Assembly: GCF_001308265.1 (NCBI RefSeq)
Contig: NZ_CP012023.1
Location: forward strand, 696,932 to 760,931
Direction: 5' to 3'
DNA: 64,000 nt
From: Celeribacter marinus
GTDB lineage: Bacteria > Pseudomonadota > Alphaproteobacteria > Rhodobacterales > Rhodobacteraceae
The notes under the pieces were generated by a model, which was not told the DNA's origin, did not search any database, and was given only the letters and a program-made list of their open reading frames with translations. Position 1 is the stretch's first letter; every line of letters begins with the position of its first letter. Position numbers and translations under genes: made by a program. Below, piece by piece: positions 55,624 through 64,000 of this stretch.

Positions 55624-56167
55624 CCGCCTGCCTCCATGCCATGAGCGCAGGATTATCCTGTCCGTTCCCTGCGGACGTGGGCGGCAGGCCACGTGATCCC
55701 GCGGCCAAGGCATTGAGGGCGGCGATATTGGCTGTCACCAGGGGCGCTTGGGCCATTGTGGCAACAACGGAGCGTTGGAAATCCTGACTTTTGACCTGAT
55801 AGCGCGCGCCAAAGTAAAAGCTGACAATCGCGCCGAACAGCCACCACAATGGTTCGGGAACAAGGGCAATCCCCTGCATCCGCGCTGCGAACCACACGGG
55901 ATCAACCATCGCCGCCACGCACAACCCGATGGTGCCAAAAGCCATCAGCGGACGCGGTACGCGGTTGAGCCCGTCCATAAACCGGTCAAAACCGCCCTTG
56001 CGCTCCAATGCAAATTCGCGGGCAAATTGTTCCAATGCGGAGCTGCGAAACTCCGCATCGCGCGCGCCAGAATTTTCACGGTTTTCCAAAAAGATCTCGG
56101 CGGTTTCGCGCACAACATTGCGCTCCTCGCCAAACAACACGCCCAAGAGTTTATCAATTATTCCCAT
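55613..56167 (-). CDS. Three-TM holin of the gene-transfer-agent type
   Basis: A 184-residue protein starting at the ATG at 56167. It begins with GIIDKLLGVLFGEERNVVRETAEIF, has a charged helical stretch (15-70), then membrane segments from PLMAFGTIGLCVAAMVDPVWFAA to PLWWLFGAIVSFYFGARY and a C-terminal tail. This layout fits the family Holin of 3TMs, for gene-transfer release (PF11351), known from the Rhodobacter capsulatus GTA. It overlaps the endolysin by 10 bases and the next small gene by 11. Confidence 0.8.
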   Translation of the reverse strand: MGIIDKLLGVLFGEERNVVRETAEIFLENRENSGARDAEFRSSALEQFAREFALERKGGFDRFMDGLNRVPRPLMAFGTIGLCVAAMVDPVWFAARMQGIALVPEPLWWLFGAIVSFYFGARYQVKSQDFQRSVVATMAQAPLVTANIAALNALAAGSRGLPPTSAGNGQDNPALMAWRQADDE

Positions 56168-56769
56168 GCCGCCACCCGCGTATCGTGCTCGGCACGGCTC
56201 AAATGATACCGCGTTGAGATGAACGCCTCCGCGCGCACGATCCAACCGCCCTTACCACCATCACGGCGCTTGGCGTATTTGCGCGACGAAGGACGCCGAT
56301 CCGCGAGCGAATAATAGTAATTGCGCCGCGCAATGCCGTAAGCATCAACGAGGTGATGTGGCGCGAGTGATTGTGCGATGTATGCGGCCTCAATCGTTTG
56401 CGGCCCGATGAGGCCGTCGACCGCCAACGTGATCCCCATATCGCCCAAAAGCCGTTGCAACACGCGCACCGCATTGGCACCCGCGTTCACATACATGTCG
56501 AACACACTGGCGTGCAAAACCGGTGGCAAGTCGTCGATGCGCGGCCCGTTAAAATAGTGGGTCACAAAAATATCGCGCGCCTGATCGCGGCTAAGTTTGC
56601 GCACGTCACTGACACTCACCGTGCCGTCCCCGTCGACATCCACACCAAGGCGGCGCAAGGTGCCAATGGTGACCCCGTATTTTGTAGCGCCCCCCGGATC
56701 ATGTGGGTCATTCACGTACCCGCCTTCGCGGGCAATGATCTCGTCTGCGATGTTTTGAACTGTTTTCAT
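56158..56769 (-). CDS. GH108-type N-acetylmuramidase (endolysin)
   Basis: A 203-residue peptidoglycan hydrolase. The N-terminal glycoside hydrolase 108 domain carries the catalytic Glu15 in IIAREGGYVNDPHDPGGATKYGVT, and the C-terminal part contains a peptidoglycan-binding segment (VDGLIGPQTIEAAY). Between them lies a perfect EF-hand-type loop (residues 44-55, DVDGDGTVSVSD). There is no signal peptide, so export would depend on the holin. The ATG at 56769 is preceded by GAGG. It heads the cassette of five overlapping or abutting genes. Confidence 0.85.
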   Translation of the reverse strand: MKTVQNIADEIIAREGGYVNDPHDPGGATKYGVTIGTLRRLGVDVDGDGTVSVSDVRKLSRDQARDIFVTHYFNGPRIDDLPPVLHASVFDMYVNAGANAVRVLQRLLGDMGITLAVDGLIGPQTIEAAYIAQSLAPHHLVDAYGIARRNYYYSLADRRPSSRKYAKRRDGGKGGWIVRAEAFISTRYHLSRAEHDTRVAAWE

Positions 56770-56821
56770 GTGCCTCAAATTCCACCTATGCGATGGTCTC
56801 TAAGGCTGCCGTAAATAAGTT

Positions 56822-56853
56822 AACGCCGCCAAACCCTAGCGGTCGGCGGCGTT
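56822..56853 (-). terminator. Hairpin between ccmE and the lysis cassette
   Basis: AACGCCGCC (56822-56830) and GGCGGCGTT (56845-56853) form a perfect 9-bp stem. It lies 42 bases after the ccmE stop and could end the argC-ccmE transcript; the T run on the minus strand is short. Three GTTAAC hexamers occur within 56819-56899. Confidence 0.55.
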
Positions 56854-56894
56854 TCTAAATCCGTTAACTCATATGCCTCAAGGCGCTGTAAATG

Positions 56895-57347
56895 TTAACT
56901 TTCGGGCTCTTGATAGACCCCTTGCTCTTTCAGCGCATCAACAACTTCCTTGGGCATATAGGTCTCGTCGTGTTTTGCCAAAATCTCTGTCGCGATGAAC
57001 ACCCCATCTTGTAGGCTGCCTGTCCCGATCATCCCCTGATTTTCGGTGAACAAATCGGGCAAGACCCCCTCAAATCGCACGGGGATCGTGTTGGTCACAT
57101 CCGTCACCGAAAACGTCACCTCGGTGCCAAGGCCACGCACGATACTACCCTCTTCGACCAGACCGCCGATGCGGAAAATCTCACCTTTTCGTGGCGGCTC
57201 TTCGACCACTTGGGTTGGCGAGCGAAACAGGTTGATCCCATCCTTGAAGCCATAGCCGATCATGCCCACAGCAATCACCAATACCACCGTCAAAATAGCG
57301 ATGATTTGAATGCGGCGCGTCTTTTTAAGGTTCTTCATGCCAGCCAT
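56895..57347 (-). CDS. ccmE: Cytochrome c maturation protein CcmE
   Basis: CcmE is the periplasmic heme chaperone. The 150-residue protein has a membrane anchor (IQIIAILTVVLVIAVGMIGYGF), an OB fold domain (FRIGGLVEEGSIVRG, FEGVLPDLFTENQGMIGTG), and the heme-binding histidine in ILAKHDETYMP. AGGAG precedes the ATG at 57347. It is 30 bases downstream of argC and separated from ccmF by the lysis cassette. Confidence 0.96.
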   Translation of the reverse strand: MAGMKNLKKTRRIQIIAILTVVLVIAVGMIGYGFKDGINLFRSPTQVVEEPPRKGEIFRIGGLVEEGSIVRGLGTEVTFSVTDVTNTIPVRFEGVLPDLFTENQGMIGTGSLQDGVFIATEILAKHDETYMPKEVVDALKEQGVYQEPES

Positions 57348-57377
57348 GGTGGATCTCCTAGTATTTCGGGAACACGG

Positions 57378-58406
57378 TTACGGGAACATCGGCGCGTTCA
57401 TCAGACCCGCCGTTTCCTCAAGGCCAAGCATCAGATTGGCGTTTTGGATCGCCTGCCCCGATGAGCCTTTGGTGAGATTGTCGAGCGTGCCAATCACAAT
57501 ACAACGCCCCTCGATACGGTCGGCAACAACGCCGATGTGGCAAAAATTCGATCCGCGCACATGCTTCATGTTTGGCGCTTCGCCTGTTGGCAGCACCTTG
57601 ATAAACGGCTCGTCTTTGTACGCGTTGGCAAGGGCATAGTGCACCGCACCAGCCTCGCCACTCACATAGGCGGTGGCGAGAATGCCACGTGTGGCGGGGA
57701 TCAAATGCGGGGTGAATTGAATGCGCACGTCACGACCGGCAATGGCGGAAAACTCTTGGTCAAACTCGCCCAAATGACGATGTTGACCCCCGATTGCATA
57801 GCCAAAGGCGTTGTCTTCCAACTCACCAAACAACAAATGCTCTTTGAGCGCACGGCCCGCGCCCGACACGGCCACCTTGAGATCCAGAATGATAGTGTCG
57901 AGATCAATCACACCCGCCGCAATCAAGGGACGCAAGATAAACTGGCCCGTTGCGGCATTACACCCCGTGCCCGCGACAAGACGCGCGTCTTTGATCTGAT
58001 CGCGGTAAAATTCGGTCAGGCCATACACCGCTTCTTTTTGCAACTCGGGCGCGGAATGCTCTTTGCCGTACCACTTTTTATAGGCCTCCGGATCACGCAG
58101 GCGAAAATCGGCAGACAAATCAACGACTTTGGTCGTGCTTGGCACGTCTTTGATCACCGCTTGCGATGTGGCGTGGGGCAAGGCGCAAAACGCCAAATCC
58201 ACATCCGAAAAATCGATATCCTCGATTTTGCACAACGCGGGCAAGTCCATGTGACGCAGGTGCGGATAGACCTGCGCCATTTCCATTCCGGCCTTGCGAT
58301 CCCCCGACAACGCCACGATCTCCATCGACGGATGCGTTGCAATCAGACGGACAAGTTCCGCACCCGTATAGCCGGAAGCTCCGAGAATGGCGATTTTATG
58401 GGTCAT
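57378..58406 (-). CDS. argC: N-acetyl-gamma-glutamyl-phosphate reductase
   Basis: ArgC makes N-acetylglutamate semialdehyde in arginine synthesis. The NADP-binding start is [19 protein letters not shown], the catalytic cysteine lies in [14 protein letters not shown], and the C-terminal part has RFTP-type [16 protein letters not shown] used the ATG at 58406 (family start), though the frame is open to 58421; neither has a good ribosome site. The gene has 342 residues. Confidence 0.93.
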   Translation of the reverse strand: MTHKIAILGASGYTGAELVRLIATHPSMEIVALSGDRKAGMEMAQVYPHLRHMDLPALCKIEDIDFSDVDLAFCALPHATSQAVIKDVPSTTKVVDLSADFRLRDPEAYKKWYGKEHSAPELQKEAVYGLTEFYRDQIKDARLVAGTGCNAATGQFILRPLIAAGVIDLDTIILDLKVAVSGAGRALKEHLLFGELEDNAFGYAIGGQHRHLGEFDQEFSAIAGRDVRIQFTPHLIPATRGILATAYVSGEAGAVHYALANAYKDEPFIKVLPTGEAPNMKHVRGSNFCHIGVVADRIEGRCIVIGTLDNLTKGSSGQAIQNANLMLGLEETAGLMNAPMFP

Positions 58407-58536
58407 AATACTGTCTTTCATCGAACCGGACCGCCCATATTTTAGGGTCGGCTTTTAATTTAGGGGCAGTGCCGTCAAACTACAATTGCGGCAAAACGCG
58501 CATGGTCGTGATCCCGCCGCGCGGTGGTCATCTGGG

Positions 58537-59349
58537 TCAGGCTTTGACAAACTCGACTTTGCGTTTGAGGAACTGTGTGGCTCCGCGTGACACCTTCGCC
58601 GGATCGCCCGTGGTCAGAAACATCGTCTCGGTCCCTGCCCCGATCATTGCGGGATGACGCTTCAGATAATCGGCAAGACTATCCGCCACGAGATTGGCCT
58701 GTGAGAACACTTTAACATCGGGGCCAAGCGCCTCTTGGAACTCTTTTTCCATCATCGGGTAATGCGTACACCCGAGGATCGCCGCATCGGGATTGGGCAA
58801 CTTACGTTTGAGCGCATCGACATGGCTGCGCACCAACGCATCGGCCAAAATCATATCGCCGTCCTCAATTGCATCGACCACACCGCCGCAGGCCTGTGCC
58901 TCGACATCCACACCGATGGCGCGAAACGCCAATTCGCGCTGAAACGCACGGCTCGCCACCGTGGCGGGGGTCGCAAACAGGGCCACATGTTTCACATCCA
59001 CTTCGCGCGGTGGCGAATTATCACCCCATTCGCGCTCCGTCAGAGCCTCAATCAGCGGCACAAACACGCCAAGCACGCGCTTGTCTTTGGGAATCCAGCT
59101 TTCCTGCATCCGCCGCAAGGCCGCCGCGGAGGCCGTGTTGCAGGCTAGAATCACCAGATCACAGCCCGCCTCCCATAGCCGCTCGACGGCGGCTGTGGTC
59201 AGATCGTAGACATCATCCGCACTGCGCACACCGTAAGGCGCATGGGCGTTGTCGCCAAAATACACGAAGGGCACATCAGGCAACCGCTTGGTCGCCGCAT
59301 CCAGAACGGTTAAACCGCCCAATCCACTGTCAAAAACGCCTACTGCCAT
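58537..59349 (-). CDS. murI: Glutamate racemase
   Basis: MurI provides D-glutamate for peptidoglycan. The 270-residue protein has [24 protein letters not shown], and the two catalytic cysteines in [11 protein letters not shown] and [10 protein letters not shown]. It is separated by two bases from an upstream acyltransferase on the same strand, so both are likely cotranscribed. Confidence 0.95.
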   Translation of the reverse strand: MAVGVFDSGLGGLTVLDAATKRLPDVPFVYFGDNAHAPYGVRSADDVYDLTTAAVERLWEAGCDLVILACNTASAAALRRMQESWIPKDKRVLGVFVPLIEALTEREWGDNSPPREVDVKHVALFATPATVASRAFQRELAFRAIGVDVEAQACGGVVDAIEDGDMILADALVRSHVDALKRKLPNPDAAILGCTHYPMMEKEFQEALGPDVKVFSQANLVADSLADYLKRHPAMIGAGTETMFLTTGDPAKVSRGATQFLKRKVEFVKA

Positions 59350-59351
59350 TT

Positions 59352-60275
59352 TTAATACCGGTCCTTTAGACCTTTTCGGGGCTTGGCCCCATGTTTGACT
59401 TCGAACTCATACCCGTGATCGAAATTTGCCACAGGTGTCGGAGATAGTGAATAGGTCTCACGGCGCAGAAAATCCATCATCTTTTTAGGATCGCGCAAGT
59501 ATGGCTCCAGTTTTTCACGCGCAATCGGTTCGCCCACGACCACGTGGACGGGAGCGCCCATGCGTGCGCGAAATTCACGGATCAGTAGCCCCATGCGCAA
59601 CGTATTGTGCAGATGGCTTGCCAATTGGAACAGCCGAGAATTGGCCCCATCGAAATAGATCGGCACCACGGTGGCATCCGATCGGGCAATCATTTTTGCC
59701 GTGAATGCGCGCCATGACGGATCCATCGGTTGCCCCATCGGGCGCGCCGCCGTCGAAACTGTCCCTCCCGGAAACACGCCAATGCAACCGCCCTCGCTCA
59801 AATACCGAAGCGCCTCTTTGCGCGTTTCCAGATTGAGCGCCACGGCCTCCTTGGTTTCCTCAAACGACACCGGCAGGATGACACGGTCGAGATCCTCGGC
59901 CCGCTTGAACACGCGGTGCGCCAAAATGCGAAAATCGCCACGCGCTACCGATAGGATATGGCCCATCATCAACCCGTCCAAGATGCCATAAGGGTGATTG
60001 GCCACGACAATCACCGGACCCGTGGCCGGAATATTGGCAAGTGCCCCCCCCACAACATCCAGCTCAAGCCCGTAGCGATCGACCATCACCTGCCAGAAAT
60101 CGCGCCCCTCTTCGACATCCGCACCATACCCCGCAGCGCGGCGGATCAGGCGCAGACGACCGGTGGCGTTCTCCATCAGGCGAATAAGCGTCCGCCCCGA
60201 ACGGGTTTTGGCCGAACTGGCATAGGTAATGTCACGCGCAACCTGACGCGCCGACAGTGGCGGTTGACTGGCCAT
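59352..60275 (-). CDS. Lysophospholipid acyltransferase family protein
   Basis: A 307-residue PlsC-like protein. The catalytic HxxxxD motif is [10 protein letters not shown]; later motifs are [13 protein letters not shown] and [16 protein letters not shown]. It is soluble or peripheral; no strong membrane helix. Relatives are involved in membrane lipid or aminolipid acylation; the acceptor is unknown. It precedes murI. Confidence 0.85.
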   Translation of the reverse strand: MASQPPLSARQVARDITYASSAKTRSGRTLIRLMENATGRLRLIRRAAGYGADVEEGRDFWQVMVDRYGLELDVVGGALANIPATGPVIVVANHPYGILDGLMMGHILSVARGDFRILAHRVFKRAEDLDRVILPVSFEETKEAVALNLETRKEALRYLSEGGCIGVFPGGTVSTAARPMGQPMDPSWRAFTAKMIARSDATVVPIYFDGANSRLFQLASHLHNTLRMGLLIREFRARMGAPVHVVVGEPIAREKLEPYLRDPKKMMDFLRRETYSLSPTPVANFDHGYEFEVKHGAKPRKGLKDRY

Positions 60276-60431
60276 CTATCTGTAGGCCTTCGTTATCGAC
60301 ATTTTCACACCCTTTTGCCCTGTGCGTGGATCGACTTTAATCCACCGCTTACGCCTGCGCCATAAAAAGCTTATAAAAGAAGCAGGTGCGATAATCGCCC
60401 TTGGTTTTGGCGAGAGAATACCCTTGTCGCC

Positions 60432-60459
60432 TTGCACCACACCAACGCTATGCTATGTG
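60432..60459 (+). promoter_or_regulatory. Putative promoter of the LysR gene
   Basis: TTGCAC (60432-60437) and TATGTG (60454-60459) are 16 bases apart, about 45 bases before the LysR start. This is a plausible sigma-70 pair, not a strong one. Confidence 0.3.
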
Positions 60460-60502
60460 CCAGTGATGTTTTTTGAGTTGAACGGACCAAAGAGAGATGA
60501 CG

Positions 60503-61402
60503 ATGGATTGGGATAAGTTACGGATTTTCCACGCAGTTGCGGATGCAGGGTCACTGACACATGCAGGGGACACCTTGCATTTGAGTCAGTCCGCAGTGTC
60601 GCGCCAAATTCGCGCCTTGGAAGAATCACTATCCACAACATTGTTTCACCGTCACGCGCGCGGATTGATTTTGACCGAACAGGGCGAATTGCTATTCGAG
60701 GCGACCCGCGCCATGAACAAACGCCTTGATGCGGCATCCGCTCGCATTCGCGACTCTGAGGAAGAGGTGTACGGCGAGCTGCGCGTGACCACCGCCACAG
60801 GGTTTGGCACGCTCTGGCTCGCGCCGCGTTTGCACCTGTTGTACGAAAAATACCCCGAGCTAAAGATTGATTTGATGCTTGAGGAACGCGTGCTTGATTT
60901 GCCGATGCGTGAGGCGGACGTCGCAATCCGCATGAAAGAGCCATCACAGGCCGATTTGATCCGCAAACGCCTGATGAACATCCGTATGCGGCTGTTCGCC
61001 ACGCAAAAGTACCTTGACCAGAATGGCACACCCAAATCGGTCGAAGATCTCGCAAAGCATCGCTTGATCTGTCAAAATCCAAACTCCGCTCAGGTCTCTG
61101 CGGGGGCGCAACTGGTTCAGGAATTGACCGAGGTGTCGATCCCGTCGACCCTGTACGTCAACAACTACTTTGGCGTTCTGCAGGCCGTGTTGCATGATCT
61201 GGGTGTTGGCGTCTTGCCCGACTATCTCACTGAAAGTTCGCCCGAATTGGTGCGCGTCTTGCCCGAGATCGAAAGTGGCGAAGTGCCGGTGTTCCTCGCC
61301 TACCCCGAGGAATTGCGCCATTCCAAACGCATTGCGGTGTTCCGCGACTTTGTGACTGAGCAGATTTCAGAGCATCGTCGCCAGATGCGTGACGGCGCAT
61401 AA
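60503..61402 (+). CDS. LysR-family transcriptional regulator
   Basis: A 299-residue regulator. The helix-turn-helix (residues 2-60) contains GSLTHAGDTLHLSQSAVSRQIRALEE, and the effector-binding domain follows (RDSEEEVYGELRVTTATGFG). The start at 60503 is chosen because GAGAG lies just ahead; an in-frame ATG at 60497 is the alternative. A closely related LysR is conserved in Rhodobacterales next to thioredoxin reductase, but here the divergent neighbour is the acyltransferase. Effector and targets are unknown. Confidence 0.88.
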   Translation: MDWDKLRIFHAVADAGSLTHAGDTLHLSQSAVSRQIRALEESLSTTLFHRHARGLILTEQGELLFEATRAMNKRLDAASARIRDSEEEVYGELRVTTATGFGTLWLAPRLHLLYEKYPELKIDLMLEERVLDLPMREADVAIRMKEPSQADLIRKRLMNIRMRLFATQKYLDQNGTPKSVEDLAKHRLICQNPNSAQVSAGAQLVQELTEVSIPSTLYVNNYFGVLQAVLHDLGVGVLPDYLTESSPELVRVLPEIESGEVPVFLAYPEELRHSKRIAVFRDFVTEQISEHRRQMRDGA

Positions 61403-61847
61403 CGCGTCCACATAACATCACTGTGTCGCAGCGGTTACACCCGCGTTTACACCCTGATTACGGATGAAACGTGGCGCATGCGCATTTGGTCCATTAGCGC
61501 CTTGATGCCGTTACGTAAATTTTTGCACAGGCGAACTTTTTGCCCAAGCTATGCGCGTGGCGCATGGCGGCATTGCATCCTTTTTCCGCCTAAAACCTTG
61601 CACCGTTCATCAACCGCACCTAAATCGGGCATTGAAGATGTTGATTGACGAAAGTCTTAGCACCTTCACCTCCCTGTTGGACTTGGGCCGAGCTTATGCT
61701 CGGCCTTTTTTTTGGAATTTTGTAAAGTCATGCGCTTTTGGCTCGAATCTGTGTAAATCCATCGCCACACACGCCTTCCCCCTTTCCCCACGCGCGCGCA
61801 TGACATAAGAGAGCGGCAAGAATTGCTGCTCTTTGAGGGGATAAAAA
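61403..61847 (+). other. 445-base intergenic region before purL, possible small RNA
   Basis: No gene product can be assigned with confidence. A strong terminator (61686-61712) lies 284 bases after the LysR stop and 135 before purL, which suggests an independent short transcript. A candidate small RNA would span roughly 61600-61712, containing the CU-rich ACCTTCACCTCCCTG. The same stretch also has a short frame starting ATGTTGATTGACG at 61638 whose peptide runs through the terminator, so it may be a leader. Confidence 0.35.
61686..61712 (+). terminator. Strong terminator in the purL upstream region
   Basis: GGCCGAGC (61686-61693) pairs with GCTCGGCC (61698-61705) across a four-base loop and is followed by seven or more T residues. 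Confidence 0.93.
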
Positions 61848-64000
61848 ATGACTGAACCTGCCATCACCGAAGACCTGATCGCCGCACACGGGCTTAGCCC
61901 CGATGAATACGCCCAAATCCTGCGTATTTTGAACCGCGACCCGTCCTTTACCGAGCTTGGTATTTTCTCGGCCATGTGGAACGAGCATTGTTCCTACAAA
62001 TCCTCGAAAAAGCATCTGCGCGGCCTGCCCACCACTGGACCACAAGTGATCTGTGGACCCGGCGAGAACGCGGGCATTGTCGACATCGGTGACGGCCAAT
62101 GCGTGGTCTTTAAAATGGAAAGCCACAACCACCCCTCCTACATCGAACCCTATCAGGGCGCGGCTACGGGCGTGGGCGGCATTTTGCGCGATGTCTTTAC
62201 CATGGGCGCACGGCCAATTGCGGCGATGAACTCGCTGTCCTTTGGCGTCAAAGAACACCCCAAAACCCGTCAACTTGTCCACGGTGTGGTCGAGGGCGTG
62301 GGCGGCTACGGCAACTGTTTCGGCGTGCCGACCGTGGGCGGCGAAGTTCGGTTCCACAAAGCGTACAACGGCAACTGCCTTGTAAACGCGTTCGCGGCGG
62401 GCCTCGCCGATACCGACAAAATTTTCTACTCGGCGGCCTCCGGTGTTGGCATGCCCGTTGTCTACCTTGGCGCGAAAACGGGCCGTGATGGCGTGGGCGG
62501 CGCGACCATGGCCTCCGCCGAGTTCGACGACACCATTGAGGACAAACGCCCCACCGTTCAAGTCGGCGATCCGTTCACCGAAAAATGCCTGATGGAAGCC
62601 ACCTTGGAACTGATGGCCACGGGTGCCGTGATCTCTATTCAGGATATGGGCGCGGCCGGCCTGACCTGTTCCGCCGTAGAAATGGGCGACAAGGGCAAAC
62701 TCGGCATTCGCCTTGATCTCGAAAACGTGCCACAGCGCGAAACCAACATGACCGCTTATGAAATGATGCTCTCCGAGTCCCAAGAGCGCATGCTCATGGT
62801 CCTCAAACCAGAGAAAGAAGATGTCGCGCGCGCCGTGTTCGAAAAATGGGATCTCGATTTCGCCATCGTCGGCGAAACCATTTCCGAGGACCGCTTCCTC
62901 ATTATGCATAACGGCGTGTGCATGGGCGATCTGCCCCTGTCCACGCTCGCCTCCTCAGCCCCTGAATACGACCGCCCATGGGTGCCAACACCCGCCGCCG
63001 CCGCCGTTGAGGACGTACCACAAATCGACCCGATTGATGGCCTTAAGGGGCTGATTTCATCGCCAAACTATGCGTCCAAAGCATGGGTCTACGAGCAATA
63101 TGACACCCAAGTCATGGGCGACACGGTGCAAAAACCGGGTCTGGGCGCGGGCGTGATCCGCATCCACGACACGGGAAAAATGCTCGCCTTTACCTCGGAC
63201 GTGACCCCGCGCTACGTCAAGGCCAACCCAGTCGAGGGCGGCAAACAGGCAGTCGCAGAAGCCTACCGCAATCTCATTGCAACAGGCGCGACCCCTCTCG
63301 CCACCACGGACAACCTGAACTTCGGCAACCCCGAAAAGCCCGAGATCATGGGGCAATTTGTGGGCGCGTTGGACGGGATCAGCCAAGCAGTGTCCTTCCT
63401 CGATATGCCCATCGTTTCTGGCAACGTCTCGCTCTACAACGAGAGCTACGGCGAGGGCATCCTGCCTACCCCGACCATTGGCGCAGTTGGCCTCATCGCC
63501 AATGAGGACGAGCTGATTTTCGGCCTGCCCAATGAGGGCGATATGGCCATTCTCATCGGCGAAACACACGGCCACCTTGGTCAATCGGCGCTCCTCGCCG
63601 AAGTGTTCAACCGCGAAGATGGCGATGCGCCTCACGTTGATCTGGCCCTCGAAAAACGCAATGGCGAATTCCTGCGCGCCAACGGCAAACTGGTGTCCTC
63701 TGCCTCTGACCTATCCGATGGCGGTCTAGCACTGGCGGCGTTTGAGATGGCCGAGGCCGCGGGACTGGGCCTGACACTTGATGACAATGACACCGCGCAA
63801 CTGTTTGGCGAGGATCAAGCCCGCTATCTTGTGGCCTGTTCATTCGATCAAGCCGAAGCATTGATGGTTGCCGCAGGGCAAGCGGGCGTGACACTTGCCA
63901 CGGTCGGTAAATTCGGCGGTGACACGGTCCAGATGGGTGGCGCATCCGCGCCAATGGCCGAGCTGTCCGCGATATACCGTGGCACCTTTGGCGAGACTTT
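61848..64000 (+). CDS. purL: Phosphoribosylformylglycinamidine synthase PurL (cut by window edge)
   Basis: The frame opens at the ATG at 61848, with GAGGGG seven bases ahead, and runs for 717 codons off the right edge. It is the small PurL type that works with PurQ and PurS to convert FGAR to FGAM in purine synthesis. Visible motifs are the substrate-binding segment [62 protein letters not shown], and [17 protein letters not shown]. The family usually has about 720-740 residues, so only the last few are missing. No purS or purQ is seen here. Confidence 0.96.
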   Translation, partial: MTEPAITEDLIAAHGLSPDEYAQILRILNRDPSFTELGIFSAMWNEHCSYKSSKKHLRGLPTTGPQVICGPGENAGIVDIGDGQCVVFKMESHNHPSYIEPYQGAATGVGGILRDVFTMGARPIAAMNSLSFGVKEHPKTRQLVHGVVEGVGGYGNCFGVPTVGGEVRFHKAYNGNCLVNAFAAGLADTDKIFYSAASGVGMPVVYLGAKTGRDGVGGATMASAEFDDTIEDKRPTVQVGDPFTEKCLMEATLELMATGAVISIQDMGAAGLTCSAVEMGDKGKLGIRLDLENVPQRETNMTAYEMMLSESQERMLMVLKPEKEDVARAVFEKWDLDFAIVGETISEDRFLIMHNGVCMGDLPLSTLASSAPEYDRPWVPTPAAAAVEDVPQIDPIDGLKGLISSPNYASKAWVYEQYDTQVMGDTVQKPGLGAGVIRIHDTGKMLAFTSDVTPRYVKANPVEGGKQAVAEAYRNLIATGATPLATTDNLNFGNPEKPEIMGQFVGALDGISQAVSFLDMPIVSGNVSLYNESYGEGILPTPTIGAVGLIANEDELIFGLPNEGDMAILIGETHGHLGQSALLAEVFNREDGDAPHVDLALEKRNGEFLRANGKLVSSASDLSDGGLALAAFEMAEAAGLGLTLDDNDTAQLFGEDQARYLVACSFDQAEALMVAAGQAGVTLATVGKFGGDTVQMGGASAPMAELSAIYRGTFGET

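Noticed and set aside
54881..56769. Lysis cassette as part of a prophage
   Set aside because: No integrase, terminase, capsid, tail or att repeat is seen nearby, and ccm genes lie directly on both sides.
56819..56899. CtrA control of the lysis cassette by three GTTAAC hexamers
   Set aside because: The hexamers contain TTAA half-sites, but none is paired with a second TTAA at seven bases; one is in the ccmE stop codon. Control of GTA lysis genes by CtrA in relatives makes it tempting, but the sequence does not show a full site.
61728..62909. A 393-codon open frame on the minus strand opposite purL
   Set aside because: It is the shadow of the real purL gene in a GC-rich genome; the plus frame has all the PurL motifs and a good ribosome site.

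Overview
The window looks like a chromosomal segment of an alphaproteobacterium of the order Rhodobacterales (Roseobacter-type). The evidence is the protein families, the LexA operators of the alphaproteobacterial direct-repeat type (GTTC-N7-GTTC) at uvrA and lexA, a perfect CtrA-type box, a VPLPA-CTERM sorted protein, and familiar Rhodobacterales gene neighbourhoods: yajC-secDF-Mth938-ccmABCDG, trpGD and trpC-moaC-moeA-lexA with comEC, gltX and gltA, and argC-ccmE with ccmF-ccmH. No rRNA, tRNA, CRISPR array or insertion sequence was recognised. Nearly everything is intact; only the two edge genes (acnA at the left, purL at the right) are cut by the window.

Layout. 0-3 kb: end of aconitase, a CtrA-box-preceded VPLPA-CTERM surface protein, and metY behind a hairpin that hides its ribosome binding site. 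3-9.4 kb, minus strand: yajC, a fused secDF, an Mth938-like gene and the cytochrome c maturation genes ccmABCDG. 9.6-17 kb: serS, uvrA (SOS-regulated), a rhodanese, a LysR regulator and lpd with a palindrome in its leader. 17-24 kb, minus: DUF924, an MFS transporter, queA and a giant AsmA-like protein. 24-27.4 kb, plus: bcp with a ferritin-like gene, then an M23 peptidase overlapping a bactofilin (a cell-shape pair). 27.6-31 kb: EamA exporter, DUF2189 membrane protein, divergent polysaccharide deacetylase.

31-45 kb: trpG-trpD, then about 9 kb carrying a dctPQM TRAP transporter, a metallo-beta-lactamase-fold protein, dctB/dctD and a P450, and then trpC-moaC-moeA-lexA. The block splits a tryptophan/molybdopterin gene string that is usually continuous in relatives. 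Its DctD lacks the sigma-54 contact loop and the Walker A lysine, and two matching 18-bp palindromes lie upstream of dctP.

45-64 kb: comEC, gltX, gltA, a sulfotransferase-like gene, a crotonase, ccmH, ccmF, then a compact five-gene lysis-type cassette (GH108 endolysin, 3-TM holin of the gene-transfer-agent type, and three small proteins) between ccmF and ccmE. After that come ccmE, argC, murI, an acyltransferase, a LysR gene and purL. The lysis cassette is the most interesting accessory module: its holin and endolysin belong to the families that release gene transfer agents in Rhodobacterales, and three of its genes do not resemble anything I can name with confidence.
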